Shown: in pieces, positions 1 through 6,873 of the stretch
How the letters are laid out: each line of letters begins with the position of its first letter
Numbering within the stretch: position 1 is the stretch's first letter
Assembly: GCA_003131945.1 (NCBI GenBank)
Contig: PKWD01000406.1
Location: 4,174 to 18,179, forward strand
DNA: 14,006 bases
Reading direction: 5' to 3'
DNA from: Acidimicrobiaceae bacterium
GTDB lineage: Bacteria; Actinomycetota; Acidimicrobiia; Acidimicrobiales; UBA8190
Made by a program: the position numbers and the translations under genes
Notes under the pieces: model-generated
The model's database searches: none
Told to the model about the DNA's origin: nothing
What the model saw: the letters and a program-made list of their open reading frames with translations, nothing else

Positions 1-204
1 AGTGCTGGACTGAGCGCGCTTGACGATCTTGCTACCGAACCGTACCTATTGGGTTACAACTATTTGGCGAGTGCTCGCGCCGACTTTCTTCGTCGACTTG
101 GTCGAGACCACGAAGCTCGAGCTTCATACGAAGACGCCCTACTGAACTGTGAAAATGAGGTCGAACGGGCCTTTCTGAGAGGTCGCCTCCGCGAACTTAG
201 TTAG
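1..204 (+). CDS. ECF RNA polymerase sigma factor, C-terminal fragment (partial at 5' end)
   Basis: Frame 1 is open from the window edge to a TAG at 202-204 and encodes 67 residues. The piece contains YLLGYNYLASARADFLRRLG, then an EARASYEDAL helix and a closing ERAFLRGRLREL. This is the typical end of ECF sigma factors that carry a long C-terminal TPR-like helical region (the DUF6596/ECF42 type). In that family the sigma2 and sigma4 regions bind core polymerase and promoter DNA, and the C-terminal repeats are thought to regulate activity; none of the sigma regions is inside the window. Identification rests on the helical tail only. A TPR protein of another kind is the main alternative, but the motif order fits the sigma family well. 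Confidence 0.75.
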   Translation, partial: SAGLSALDDLATEPYLLGYNYLASARADFLRRLGRDHEARASYEDALLNCENEVERAFLRGRLRELS

Positions 205-299
205 TCGATTTCGTGCGAGTCGTCTTGCCTCATTTCGCCCTCAGCGATCGGCGCCACGTTGACCATTGGGTCTTCGTCGCGACGTACATTCCTAGTTAC

Positions 300-323
300 A
301 GTGCTTTGGGGAGCGTAAGCACT
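300..323 (+). promoter_or_regulatory. 7-bp inverted repeat just upstream of the secreted-protein start
   Basis: AGTGCTT at 300-306 pairs perfectly with AAGCACT at 317-323 around a 10-base loop. The repeat is followed by three further T residues (324-326) and then by the AGGAG at 327-331. It could be a leader hairpin, an operator, or a weak terminator for the sigma-factor gene that ends 96 bases upstream. The stem has only three G-C pairs, so it may also be chance. Confidence 0.3.
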
Positions 324-332
324 TTTAGGAGA

Positions 333-1976
333 GTGAACATCAAAAGGTTCCGTCTCGCGGCGTTGGCCCTATTGTCGATCACGCTTCCCCTTGCTGCGTC
401 GGCGACTTCACCGTCGACCACGACGTCACCGGTTCTTTCAACTAGCCGCGCTCTCAATTTCCACGAGCCATTGGCCAATGAGATCACGGTTCGTAAATCG
501 AGTGATGGTCAGATTTCTGCGACGACGCCGAGGTCGTCGGGGCGCGATGAGTTCGCTCCGCCCCTTTCGTACAACGGGGGGCCAGTGATGGGGACGACTC
601 CGGCTGGCACGACGATCTACCCCCTCTATTGGGCGCCGTCGGGCTATGCGTTCCAAAGCGAGTTTCAAGGTGAGATGGATACGTTCTTACAAGACGTTGC
701 CCTAGTGAGCGGGAGTACGACCAACAGCTTTGGCGTGGCGTCGCAGTACTACCAATACGTCGACGGAGCGTTTCAGTACATCCAACCGATGTTCAAGTTA
801 GGTCGAGAGTTAGACGACTCTGACACCTACCCATTGAAGGGATGTACGCCCGACACCGGAGGTGACTTTACGACGTGTCTGACCACAGCTCAGGTCGCGT
901 CTGAGTTGACGGCGTACAGCACATCACATGACCTGCCAACTGGTTTCGCCACTCAGTACTCCATCTTTTTCCCACCAAGCGTCGAAACCTGCTTTACGAC
1001 TCGCAACGCGAGCCAGGGCGGCGACTGTTCATCGGGAACGAAAAAGGTCGCCTACTGCGGGTACCACGACATCGTTGGTTCGGGCAACTCCTCGCTCGTT
1101 TACTCGGTAATCTCGTCGATCGCCTACTGCGGTACTTCGTGGAAACCTCAACCCAGTGGCACCGCAGCCGCGCAATTTGTCGCCACGGTGGTAGCCCACG
1201 AAATCATCGAGTCGATGACTGATCCGGTATACCCCACTGGATGGGTTGACGCGAAAGATCAAGAAGTGGCCGATCTGTGTCAAGGCGACGTCGTGGCGCA
1301 GATTTTTGGCAACGATGGCTGGGAAGTCCAGGAGATATTTTCCAACGCTGACTACCTCGCGACTCCGAATTCCGGAGGCTGCGCCTCCTCGTTGGGAGCA
1401 CCACTTCCGACGCCGGTCATTCCAGTTATGGCGATTCTGCCCATCGGAAGCTCGCCATTCTCTGAGACCGTCTACGAGGGTATTCCCTTTTCACTTCCAT
1501 TGATGGCAACTGCGGGAAGCGGAGCCCTGGCGTGGTCCATTTCGTCTGGTTCGCTGCCCACGGGTCTTACGCTCTCTCGCGCGGGAGTCGTGAGCGGAAC
1601 ACCAACCGCAACAATCAGTTCACTATCAATAGTGGAAATTGTCGTCATGAATAGTTCCGGTGATGCGAGTATTCCTTACAAATTTGCGTTTCATGACGTC
1701 GCACAACTTCGTGTTTCGTCGACCTCGCCAGCAAAGGCTTTCCTGGGCTCTAGGTTCACTCTGCGACTGAGATCACGAGGTGGCTCCGGTACCATTCTCT
1801 GGTCAATTAAATCCGGAACACTTCCCCGTGGCCTCCATCTCTCAAGGGCGGGCACGATCTCTGGGGTGCCAACCCGCAGTGGAATTTTTCGGGTGGGCGT
1901 CATCGCCAGAGACTCACGCGAAACCTTCAGTGCACGCGAGACCGTTTCAATCCAAGTCATGTTGAGGCGAACCTAA
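333..1976 (+). CDS. Secreted EXORDIUM/Phi-1-like protein with two putative Ig modules
   Basis: The chosen start is GTG 333, because a classical signal peptide follows at once: a KRFR basic end, a hydrophobic stretch, and a probable cleavage site after ASA near residue 25. AGGAG lies only one base upstream of it, which is unusually close; the frame is open back to a GTG at 213. The product is 547 residues. After a Ser/Thr-rich linker, the segment from about residue 80 (YNGGPVMGTTPAGTTIYPLYW) to about 350 resembles the plant EXORDIUM/phosphate-induced-1 fold. It has the family's AHEIIESMTDP (H289, E290, E293) and a later GWVDAKDQEVADLC. HExxE resembles a metalloprotease helix, but no activity is established for this family. 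Residues about 361-453 and 459-547 are two He_PIG-type Ig-like modules (WSISSGSLPTGLTLSRAG and WSIKSGTLPRGLHLSRAG), commonly found in exported actinobacterial proteins. The likely location is extracellular or cell-wall associated. Confidence 0.7.
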   Translation: MNIKRFRLAALALLSITLPLAASATSPSTTTSPVLSTSRALNFHEPLANEITVRKSSDGQISATTPRSSGRDEFAPPLSYNGGPVMGTTPAGTTIYPLYWAPSGYAFQSEFQGEMDTFLQDVALVSGSTTNSFGVASQYYQYVDGAFQYIQPMFKLGRELDDSDTYPLKGCTPDTGGDFTTCLTTAQVASELTAYSTSHDLPTGFATQYSIFFPPSVETCFTTRNASQGGDCSSGTKKVAYCGYHDIVGSGNSSLVYSVISSIAYCGTSWKPQPSGTAAAQFVATVVAHEIIESMTDPVYPTGWVDAKDQEVADLCQGDVVAQIFGNDGWEVQEIFSNADYLATPNSGGCASSLGAPLPTPVIPVMAILPIGSSPFSETVYEGIPFSLPLMATAGSGALAWSISSGSLPTGLTLSRAGVVSGTPTATISSLSIVEIVVMNSSGDASIPYKFAFHDVAQLRVSSTSPAKAFLGSRFTLRLRSRGGSGTILWSIKSGTLPRGLHLSRAGTISGVPTRSGIFRVGVIARDSRETFSARETVSIQVMLRRT

Positions 1977-2019
1977 GTCGCTGAGCGAGTTTCCCGTGTG
2001 ATGTCGATGGGGTCCGGCC

Positions 2020-2460
2020 CTAAGTTCGCCTTGGCTCTTCGAGGTACGCCTCGAGGGTGCGTTGGTTGGCCACTCGAATTGACATTATGGGAGGAAGGGC
2101 GTCGATTGGGTAGGTTGCCGCCGGACCCTCCGGACCGTCACTGACTAGGGTGCCGCCAGCGACGTGGGCGATGTAGCCGTGGGCAAACATAGTGCCGGTC
2201 GGCGTGCCCTCTTGGATGAATTTCACGAATTCGCGTACGAGGGTTATCTCCAGTCCGGTCTTTTCTCGGACGATGCGCACGGCCGCCTCCGCTGGTTTCT
2301 CGCCGGGTTCACAGGGATCACTCGGAAGTGACGCCGGGGCATCGGGAGGTCCCCCGGGCGGATGAATGAAAACGATGTCGCCGTTGTCAGTTTCAACGAC
2401 AACGAGCACCCCGTGATAGTCGTAAGAAAAGGTAAGCGCTTCGGTGTTTTCAACTGTCAC
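2020..2460 (-). CDS. Nudix-fold protein with a degenerate Nudix box
   Basis: The product is 146 residues, starting with GTG at 2460 and preceded by GAGGAA five bases upstream. The GTGA overlap with the MarR stop codon implies translational coupling. The order is a beta-rich N-terminus (YDYHGVLVVVETDNGDIVFI), then EPGEKPAEAAVRIVREKTGL (51-70) in the Nudix-box position, then a strand with GTMFAHGYIAHVAGG. Aligned to the Nudix consensus (GX5EX7REUXEEXGU), E54, R62, E66 and G69 remain. The first Gly is D48, the Glu after Arg is I63, and the last Glu of the EE pair is K67. Two of the three acidic metal ligands are therefore missing, so ordinary nucleoside-diphosphate hydrolysis is doubtful. It is the last gene of the catabolic operon, and its role there is unknown; a ligand-binding or sensory role is a guess. 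Confidence 0.65.
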   Translation of the reverse strand: MTVENTEALTFSYDYHGVLVVVETDNGDIVFIHPPGGPPDAPASLPSDPCEPGEKPAEAAVRIVREKTGLEITLVREFVKFIQEGTPTGTMFAHGYIAHVAGGTLVSDGPEGPAATYPIDALPPIMSIRVANQRTLEAYLEEPRRT

Positions 2461-2990
2461 GACGTTTCCTCGACACTGGCCGAGTTGATTCGCAGTTGGA
2501 CAAGCCGTAGGAGTCGAGCAAGTTCAAGCTGTTCGACATTGCTCAACGCACTGACGGCGAGCGTCTCTTGCTCATTGAACTGCGGGAACACTTCTTCAAT
2601 GAGTCGACGGCCCGTACGCGAAAGTCCGATGGACACTCGGCGTCGATCATTGCGGTGGGGGATCCGTCGAATCAGCTTGCGGGCCTGGAGCGTTTTCATC
2701 ACACCGGTCAAGGTCCCCTTGGTAATTCCCGCCTCGGCGGCGACGAGACCAGTTTCCTGTTCGTCCCAGATCCACAGCACCCACAGCACCGTAAAGGCCG
2801 CCCAACTCAAGTCGTAGTCGGCCAGAAGGGTTCGCTCCATGTGGTTTCGTACGGCGGATCCGGTTCGATAGATGTTCGAGACGGCGCTCATCGCCGTGAA
2901 GTCCAACTCGTGCGCGTCGAGTCGAGCTCGAATATCGTTCTCGGCCTGTGAGACCACCGCCGATTCCGAACTCGCGATGCGTCGTGACAT
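2457..2990 (-). CDS. MarR-family transcriptional regulator (HpaR-like by context)
   Basis: The product is 177 residues, starting with ATG at 2990, two bases after the stop of the upstream decarboxylase-family gene. A helical N-terminus for dimerisation is followed by a winged helix-turn-helix at about 60-130: LSWAAFTVLWVLW, then AAEAGITKGTLTGVMKTLQA as helix-turn-recognition helix, then the wing RIPHRNDRRRVSIGLSRTGR, with a closing helical dimerisation segment. The DxR-R wing pattern is characteristic of MarR. MarR proteins usually repress neighbouring genes and release DNA on binding an aromatic ligand. HpaR does this in homoprotocatechuate operons, where it is usually a separate or divergent gene rather than internal to the operon as here. 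The ligand and operator cannot be read from the window, because the operon promoter is missing. Confidence 0.85.
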   Translation of the reverse strand: MSRRIASSESAVVSQAENDIRARLDAHELDFTAMSAVSNIYRTGSAVRNHMERTLLADYDLSWAAFTVLWVLWIWDEQETGLVAAEAGITKGTLTGVMKTLQARKLIRRIPHRNDRRRVSIGLSRTGRRLIEEVFPQFNEQETLAVSALSNVEQLELARLLRLVQLRINSASVEETS

Positions 2991-2992
2991 CG

Positions 2993-3787
2993 TTACGATT
3001 CCAACGTCGTACCACCGTTGAAGGTAGTACCGACCGAGCGAAAGTAGCCTCCGAGAATCTCGTGCGGCGCGATTGAGAGTAGTTCTTCAGTTGGGGAGTC
3101 GAAGAGTTCTAAAGTCGCCGAGCCGCCGTAGGCGGGACCGAGATCGACGTTGACCCCGGCCATCGTGACGACTTCATTGAGTGAATCGCGTTCGTCGAGC
3201 TCGATGCGCGGGAACCATCGGTGATGCAACATCGCGTGACCGTTGACGAATCCATTGGAGTCGCTTGTTCCCTTGAGGGTCACGGTCGCTTGAGCCAGAC
3301 GACGGTCATTCGCGGCGAGCGTCATTCCAAAGACGCCGCCCGCTTCAAGGCGTGGCCCGGCCCGGCCCCGGGTGATCGGGCGCGTTTGGTGAATCGAGCC
3401 CAATTTCTTGGGATAACCCTGGAGGTATCCGCGCACCAGCGCAAAGTCCTTGTCGACCCAGATGAAGAGACAACGGCTGAAGAGTCGGTCTTGATAGCGA
3501 CAACGCACGACGACGTAGGACTCCTTGTACTGGGCGCGTACGGGGTCGAGCAGTTCCACGCCGTTGTCGCCACAGCTTTGCCAGTCGGCCCAGATAAAGG
3601 CCACCGCACCGGGGTCTTCGTCGTCATGCGCCAGTGAGACGCCCTCGGGCAAAAGGTCCGCTACGGCAGCGGGATCGGTGCGGTACTCAACCGTTAACAG
3701 GTCGCCCGAGTAGTGCCAGGGCGTCGGCGGCAGTAGCGACGCTTGGCCACTTGTGGTGCGGGGAAAGGGAACGCCGCGTAGCTTCAT
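2993..3787 (-). CDS. Acetoacetate decarboxylase (ADC) superfamily protein
   Basis: The product is 264 residues. ATG 3787 was chosen over the longer open frame (to 3895) because it overlaps the dioxygenase stop as ATGA, and MKLRGVPFPRTTSGQASLLP is a normal ADC-type beginning. The central GYPKKLG carries K127 and K128, matching the Schiff-base lysine pair (K115/K116) of clostridial ADC. The stretches YRTDPAAVADLLPEGV and the C-terminal GGYFRSVGTTFNGGTTL also fit the superfamily. The Glu that often precedes the PKK motif in classical ADCs appears to be Tyr121 here. Members of this superfamily include decarboxylases, aldolase-dehydratases and hydratases, so the name does not fix the reaction. Position directly behind the ring-cleavage dioxygenase suggests it acts on an oxo-acid intermediate of the pathway; that is inference. 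Confidence 0.8.
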   Translation of the reverse strand: MKLRGVPFPRTTSGQASLLPPTPWHYSGDLLTVEYRTDPAAVADLLPEGVSLAHDDEDPGAVAFIWADWQSCGDNGVELLDPVRAQYKESYVVVRCRYQDRLFSRCLFIWVDKDFALVRGYLQGYPKKLGSIHQTRPITRGRAGPRLEAGGVFGMTLAANDRRLAQATVTLKGTSDSNGFVNGHAMLHHRWFPRIELDERDSLNEVVTMAGVNVDLGPAYGGSATLELFDSPTEELLSIAPHEILGGYFRSVGTTFNGGTTLES

Positions 3788-4671
3788 CGTGACTTTCCCG
3801 TCCAACCGTTGGCCGGCTGGTCGAACCAGACGTGCACTTGACCGGTGCCAATGGAGTTCTCGTACTCGGAGTACAGGCGACCTGGTGCGACACAATCTCG
3901 GCCGCCGAGGGCCGCGACCATCATCTGATAGTGCGCGAACCGACCTTCGGGCTTGACCTTGAAAAACTCCGCAAAGTTATCGACCACACTGGCGTGGTCG
4001 CCCCGCGTCCAGGCGTCAATGACGTCATGGTCGGCCCGGCGAGCGGCGTCAGAAAAGATGTGCTCCTCGCCGGCGGCCTCGTGACTACGTAAGGTTCGCA
4101 GGGTGTGAAACGTGTGACTGAGCGCCCCCGACGCAATAAGGACCACGCGACGATCGCTCTGTTCTATCGCCGCGGCAATGATCTTTCCCACGGAAGCGAA
4201 ATCTGCCGGTTCGGCCGTTTGACAGGTGCTCACCGAGATCCAGGCTTCGTTGCCTTGCAGAAACGAGAAGAAGTTAGTCGTCGCGTACATGATGGGCAGA
4301 TGCTCATTATCGATTGGCGTGATCCAGCACTCCGGTGTGGCGTCGGCGATCTCGCCAACCAATTTGGCGAAAGATGGATCGCCCTTGACGTCGTAGGGGA
4401 CACTCGACATGCCTCGCGGTAGTTCCTCTGAAGTAAAGAAGCCCAGCCGGCGCTCGGCCGAGGTGATGACGAACTCCACCGTGGTGAACCAGTGACTATC
4501 AAACACGATGACCAGATCGGGCTTTAGAACGTCAAAGACCTCACGGCGCAACTGGTGAAGCCCGGTGAACAGGGTGCTTTCATTACCGTTATTGATGGCA
4601 CGGCGCACGTCGTCTGGGAGCACGATGGTGGGCACGTGCGCCAAGAATCCTGCCCCAACTATCTCACCCAT
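3784..4671 (-). CDS. LigB-type extradiol ring-cleavage dioxygenase, HpaD-like
   Basis: The product is 295 residues, starting with ATG at 4671 and preceded by an AGAGGA motif about eight bases upstream; it overlaps the aldehyde dehydrogenase end by eight bases. It matches the class III (LigB) 3,4-dihydroxyphenylacetate 2,3-dioxygenase pattern of enterobacterial HpaD throughout: AHVPT near the N-terminus (H12), VFDSHWF (H60), FTSEELPRGMSSVPYDVKGD, SGALSH (H186) and SEYENSIGTGQV near the C-terminus. H12, H60 and E269 are the expected Fe(II) ligands and H186 the expected acid/base histidine, so the active site looks intact. The enzyme opens the catechol ring next to the two hydroxyls using O2 in the cytoplasm. 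With HpaE- and HpaG-like neighbours, homoprotocatechuate is the best substrate guess; a related substituted catechol remains possible. Confidence 0.85.
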   Translation of the reverse strand: MGEIVGAGFLAHVPTIVLPDDVRRAINNGNESTLFTGLHQLRREVFDVLKPDLVIVFDSHWFTTVEFVITSAERRLGFFTSEELPRGMSSVPYDVKGDPSFAKLVGEIADATPECWITPIDNEHLPIMYATTNFFSFLQGNEAWISVSTCQTAEPADFASVGKIIAAAIEQSDRRVVLIASGALSHTFHTLRTLRSHEAAGEEHIFSDAARRADHDVIDAWTRGDHASVVDNFAEFFKVKPEGRFAHYQMMVAALGGRDCVAPGRLYSEYENSIGTGQVHVWFDQPANGWTGKSR

Positions 4672-6130
4672 GGGTGGTGTCCTCTCTTACTTGATACGTC
4701 TTGAGATCGCTGTAGAAGTCCAAGGCGTAGTCGCCGCCCTCACGTCCGATGCCACTGATGCCCGTGCCGCCAAAGGGCGCACTGAGGTCACGAATGAGAA
4801 AACAGTTAACCCAGATGGTGCCAGCTCTTACGCGGGCGCCGAATCGATTGGCCTTCTTACGATCCGACGTGAAGACCATCGCCGTGAGACCGTACTGAGT
4901 GGAGTTCGCCAGAGCGATCGCTTCGTCCTCATTCGCAAACGTCTGCAAGGTCAGCACGGGGCCAAAGATCTCACGTTGGACGATTTCGACGTCGTTCGCG
5001 CGCGGTTGAATCAGGGTTGGCTCGAACCAGAGACCTTCAGCGTCGGGACGCTTTCCGCCAAAGACCAACGTATCTCCGGCATCGAGCGAGCGGTCGACGA
5101 AGCCTTGAACTCGCGCGAGGTGATCGGGATGGATGAGAGGTGAAATCGTGGTCGTCGCCTCACGACTGTCACCGAGTACGTGCTTCTTGGTGGCTTTTGT
5201 AAATCGGTCCATGAACTCATCTCGAACACTGGCTTCGACAATGAGGCGCGTTCCCGCCAGACAGACCTGGCCCGCGTCGTCGTACATCAGGGCCGCCTTT
5301 TCGGCGGCAACTTCAATGTCGGCGTCGGCAAACACCACGAAAGGTCCCTTGCCACCAAGTTCGGCGGTAAAGGGCACGAGATTCTTCGCCGCGGCGACGC
5401 CGATACTTCGCCCCGTCTCTGGCGACCCGGTAAAGGAGATTCGCCGTACGCGTGAATCACCCACCAGTGCTGCGCCGACTTCCTTGCCGAATCCCTGGAC
5501 GAGGTTAAAGACGCCCGGGGGGAACTCGGCCTCGAGCACCAAGTCCATCAGCAGAGAACAACTGAGGGGTGACCATTCGGCCGGCTTCAAGACCACGGTG
5601 TTGCCGGCCGCCAACGCGGGCGCGCATTTCCACGTCGAGAGCATGAAGGGCGCATTCCACGGAGTGATGACGACTGTTGGCCCCGCGGGCATTCGCATCA
5701 CGCGATTTCGCGTGCCATTGGACGTCCAGCGTCTCGATGTGTAGGACCTCGCGAGGTCGGCGTAGGCCCGAAAGTTCCTCGCTCCTCGAGCGATTACGCG
5801 GAGGCGAAGACTCTCTTCGAGCATGGCCATATCGAGAGTTTCCACGATGGCGATGCGTTCGACGTTCGCGTCAATCAGGTCGGCCAAGCGATGAAGATAC
5901 TTGGCGCGCTTCTTTACTCCGAGTGCGGCCCACGAGGGAAAGGCGTCGAGCGCGGCACCAAGAGCGAGGTCGGCTTCGTCGACGGTTCCTCTGGCCACGT
6001 CGGCGAGCTTCAACGACCAATCAAGTGGCGAGCGGTCCTCGAACGTGGCGGGCGAGGACACCCGAACGTTGTTGATGAAGTGTCCGGTAGCCACCGCGAC
6101 GCCGCCAACGTTGGTGCGTTCTTCGCTCAC
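4664..6130 (-). CDS. Aldehyde dehydrogenase, HpaE-like (5-carboxymethyl-2-hydroxymuconate semialdehyde dehydrogenase)
   Basis: The product is 488 residues, starting with GTG at 6130 and overlapping the FAH-family stop as GTGA. It is a full-length NAD(P)-dependent ALDH: TPWNAPF with N159, LKPAE with K182, the FTGS dinucleotide-binding turn at about 233-236, general base E257 in ELGGKGP, catalytic C290 in GQVCLAGTR, and E387/F389 in EIFGPV. The C-terminal VNCFLIRDLSAPFGG and GIGREGGDYALDFYSDLK resemble the HpaE/DmpC-type group acting on ring-fission semialdehydes. The expected reaction is oxidation of the semialdehyde made by the adjacent dioxygenase to the dicarboxylate, with reduction of NAD+. 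The gene order FAH-ALDH-dioxygenase equals hpaG-E-D of enterobacteria. The exact substrate is inferred from context. Confidence 0.88.
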   Translation of the reverse strand: MSEERTNVGGVAVATGHFINNVRVSSPATFEDRSPLDWSLKLADVARGTVDEADLALGAALDAFPSWAALGVKKRAKYLHRLADLIDANVERIAIVETLDMAMLEESLRLRVIARGARNFRAYADLARSYTSRRWTSNGTRNRVMRMPAGPTVVITPWNAPFMLSTWKCAPALAAGNTVVLKPAEWSPLSCSLLMDLVLEAEFPPGVFNLVQGFGKEVGAALVGDSRVRRISFTGSPETGRSIGVAAAKNLVPFTAELGGKGPFVVFADADIEVAAEKAALMYDDAGQVCLAGTRLIVEASVRDEFMDRFTKATKKHVLGDSREATTTISPLIHPDHLARVQGFVDRSLDAGDTLVFGGKRPDAEGLWFEPTLIQPRANDVEIVQREIFGPVLTLQTFANEDEAIALANSTQYGLTAMVFTSDRKKANRFGARVRAGTIWVNCFLIRDLSAPFGGTGISGIGREGGDYALDFYSDLKTYQVREDTTHG

Positions 6131-6696
6131 GACTGAAACTTTGGTCGGACGAGCGGATAGGGCAGTGCGGAACGCTCGGTGGGCTGAGGACGCCGTTGCC
6201 CGCGAAACTCCCAGTCGCCGCCGAGCGCCGTGGAGAGAACCTCTTCGCTCTGGGTCGGTTGTGCTCCGACTTCGTCGCTGACTGGATCTGGCGAGGCGAC
6301 GATGTGGTTAGTGAGCGTTCCGAGACCATCGACTTCGACGGTGACGACGTCACCGGGTTCGACGGGGCGAGAGTGGGCCGGAGTTCCCGAGAGAATGACG
6401 TCGCCGGGCACCAGCGTGATGAGACGAGCCACGTCGGTCACGAGGTAGTGCATGTCCCAGGCCATCTCGTCGGTGGAACCGTCTTGGCGAAGTTCACCGT
6501 TGACCGACGTCCGCATGGATTTGGCGTGAAAGTCCCATGCGGTCACGAGACCGGGTCCAATCGGACAGAGCGTATCGGCACCCTTGACTCGAAGCATTGA
6601 ACCAGCGTCGGTGTCACGAAAGTCGTGCAGACCGAAGTCGTTCGCGATCGTGTAGCCCGCGATGTGGGCGGCGGCGGCGTCGACGGCGCGATCCAT
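6127..6696 (-). pseudogene. FAH-family protein, HpaG-like, N-terminus lost at a sequence junction
   Basis: This leftward reading frame begins abruptly in the middle of a fumarylacetoacetate hydrolase (FAH) domain. [20 protein letters not shown] (residues 11-30 from ATG 6696) normally sits well inside these 250-300-residue proteins. After it come CPIGPGLV, LRQDGSTDEMAWDM, PGDVILSGTP and VEVDGLGTLTN, which complete the fold at about residue 133. Upstream the frame closes at a TAA (6717-6715). The family's metal ligands include an ExE pair that lies before the GYTIAND segment and is missing; only the Asp of AND (D20) remains. A 55-residue C-terminal tail after the fold is unusual. HpaG homologues decarboxylate and isomerise the dicarboxylate made by HpaE, which fits the GTGA-overlapping ALDH behind it. 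ATG 6696 is probably not a real start; the break coincides with a compositional and homology junction. Confidence 0.8.
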
Positions 6697-6700
6697 CGCG
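6660..6700. other. Junction between two unrelated codings with short shared sequence
   Basis: On the minus strand, codons up to roughly 6,670-6,690 read as FAH-family protein. On the plus strand, codons from 6667 read as the macro-domain core [17 protein letters not shown]. The GGC-rich stretch around 6,664-6,690 serves both readings. Left of it the GC content is moderate; within 200 bases to the right it rises to that of a very GC-rich genome. Both genes are truncated here, in opposite orientation. Confidence 0.75.
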
Positions 6701-6855
6701 CGGCTGGGCCGGAGTTATATGCCGAGTGCCAAACTCTCGGTGGCTGCGCCACCGGGTCGGCCAAACTGACCCGTGGCTACCGGCTGCCGGCAAGACATGT
6801 GATCCACGCCGTCGGCCCGGTATGGAACGGTGGCGGCGAGGGCGATCTGGAGGCG
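6664..6855 (+). pseudogene. Macro-domain (YmdB/O-acetyl-ADP-ribose deacetylase-like) fragment
   Basis: About 60 codons translate to a clear internal slice of a macro domain: [17 protein letters not shown], then [25 protein letters not shown], and GGGEGD. E. coli YmdB has the same order. The slice lacks the preceding N-terminal strands, with the NAAN-type ADP-ribose-binding loop, and all of the C-terminal half. It therefore cannot be a working ADP-ribose hydrolase. It has no start of its own and runs in frame, without a stop codon, into the AftD-like gene. Its GC content looks intermediate between the flanks. It may come from the right-hand genome, the left-hand genome or a third source. Confidence 0.75.
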
Positions 6856-6873
6856 GGACGGGTCCGGGGCTGG

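Noticed and set aside
1977..2019. Possible bidirectional terminator between the converging EXORDIUM-like and Nudix-like genes
   Set aside because: Only a 4-bp CGCT/AGCG repeat without a T-run is visible; not enough to call.
3788..3895. Longer ADC-family protein starting at 3895
   Set aside because: The extra 36 residues are antiparallel-frame sequence within the dioxygenase gene and are Arg-rich; the ATGA overlap at 3787 is a far better start.
6625..6873. Start of the AftD-like gene at ATG 6625, giving a 1,598-residue protein
   Set aside because: The first codons are antisense to the FAH gene and the next are a macro-domain slice, so this start would create a chimeric product.
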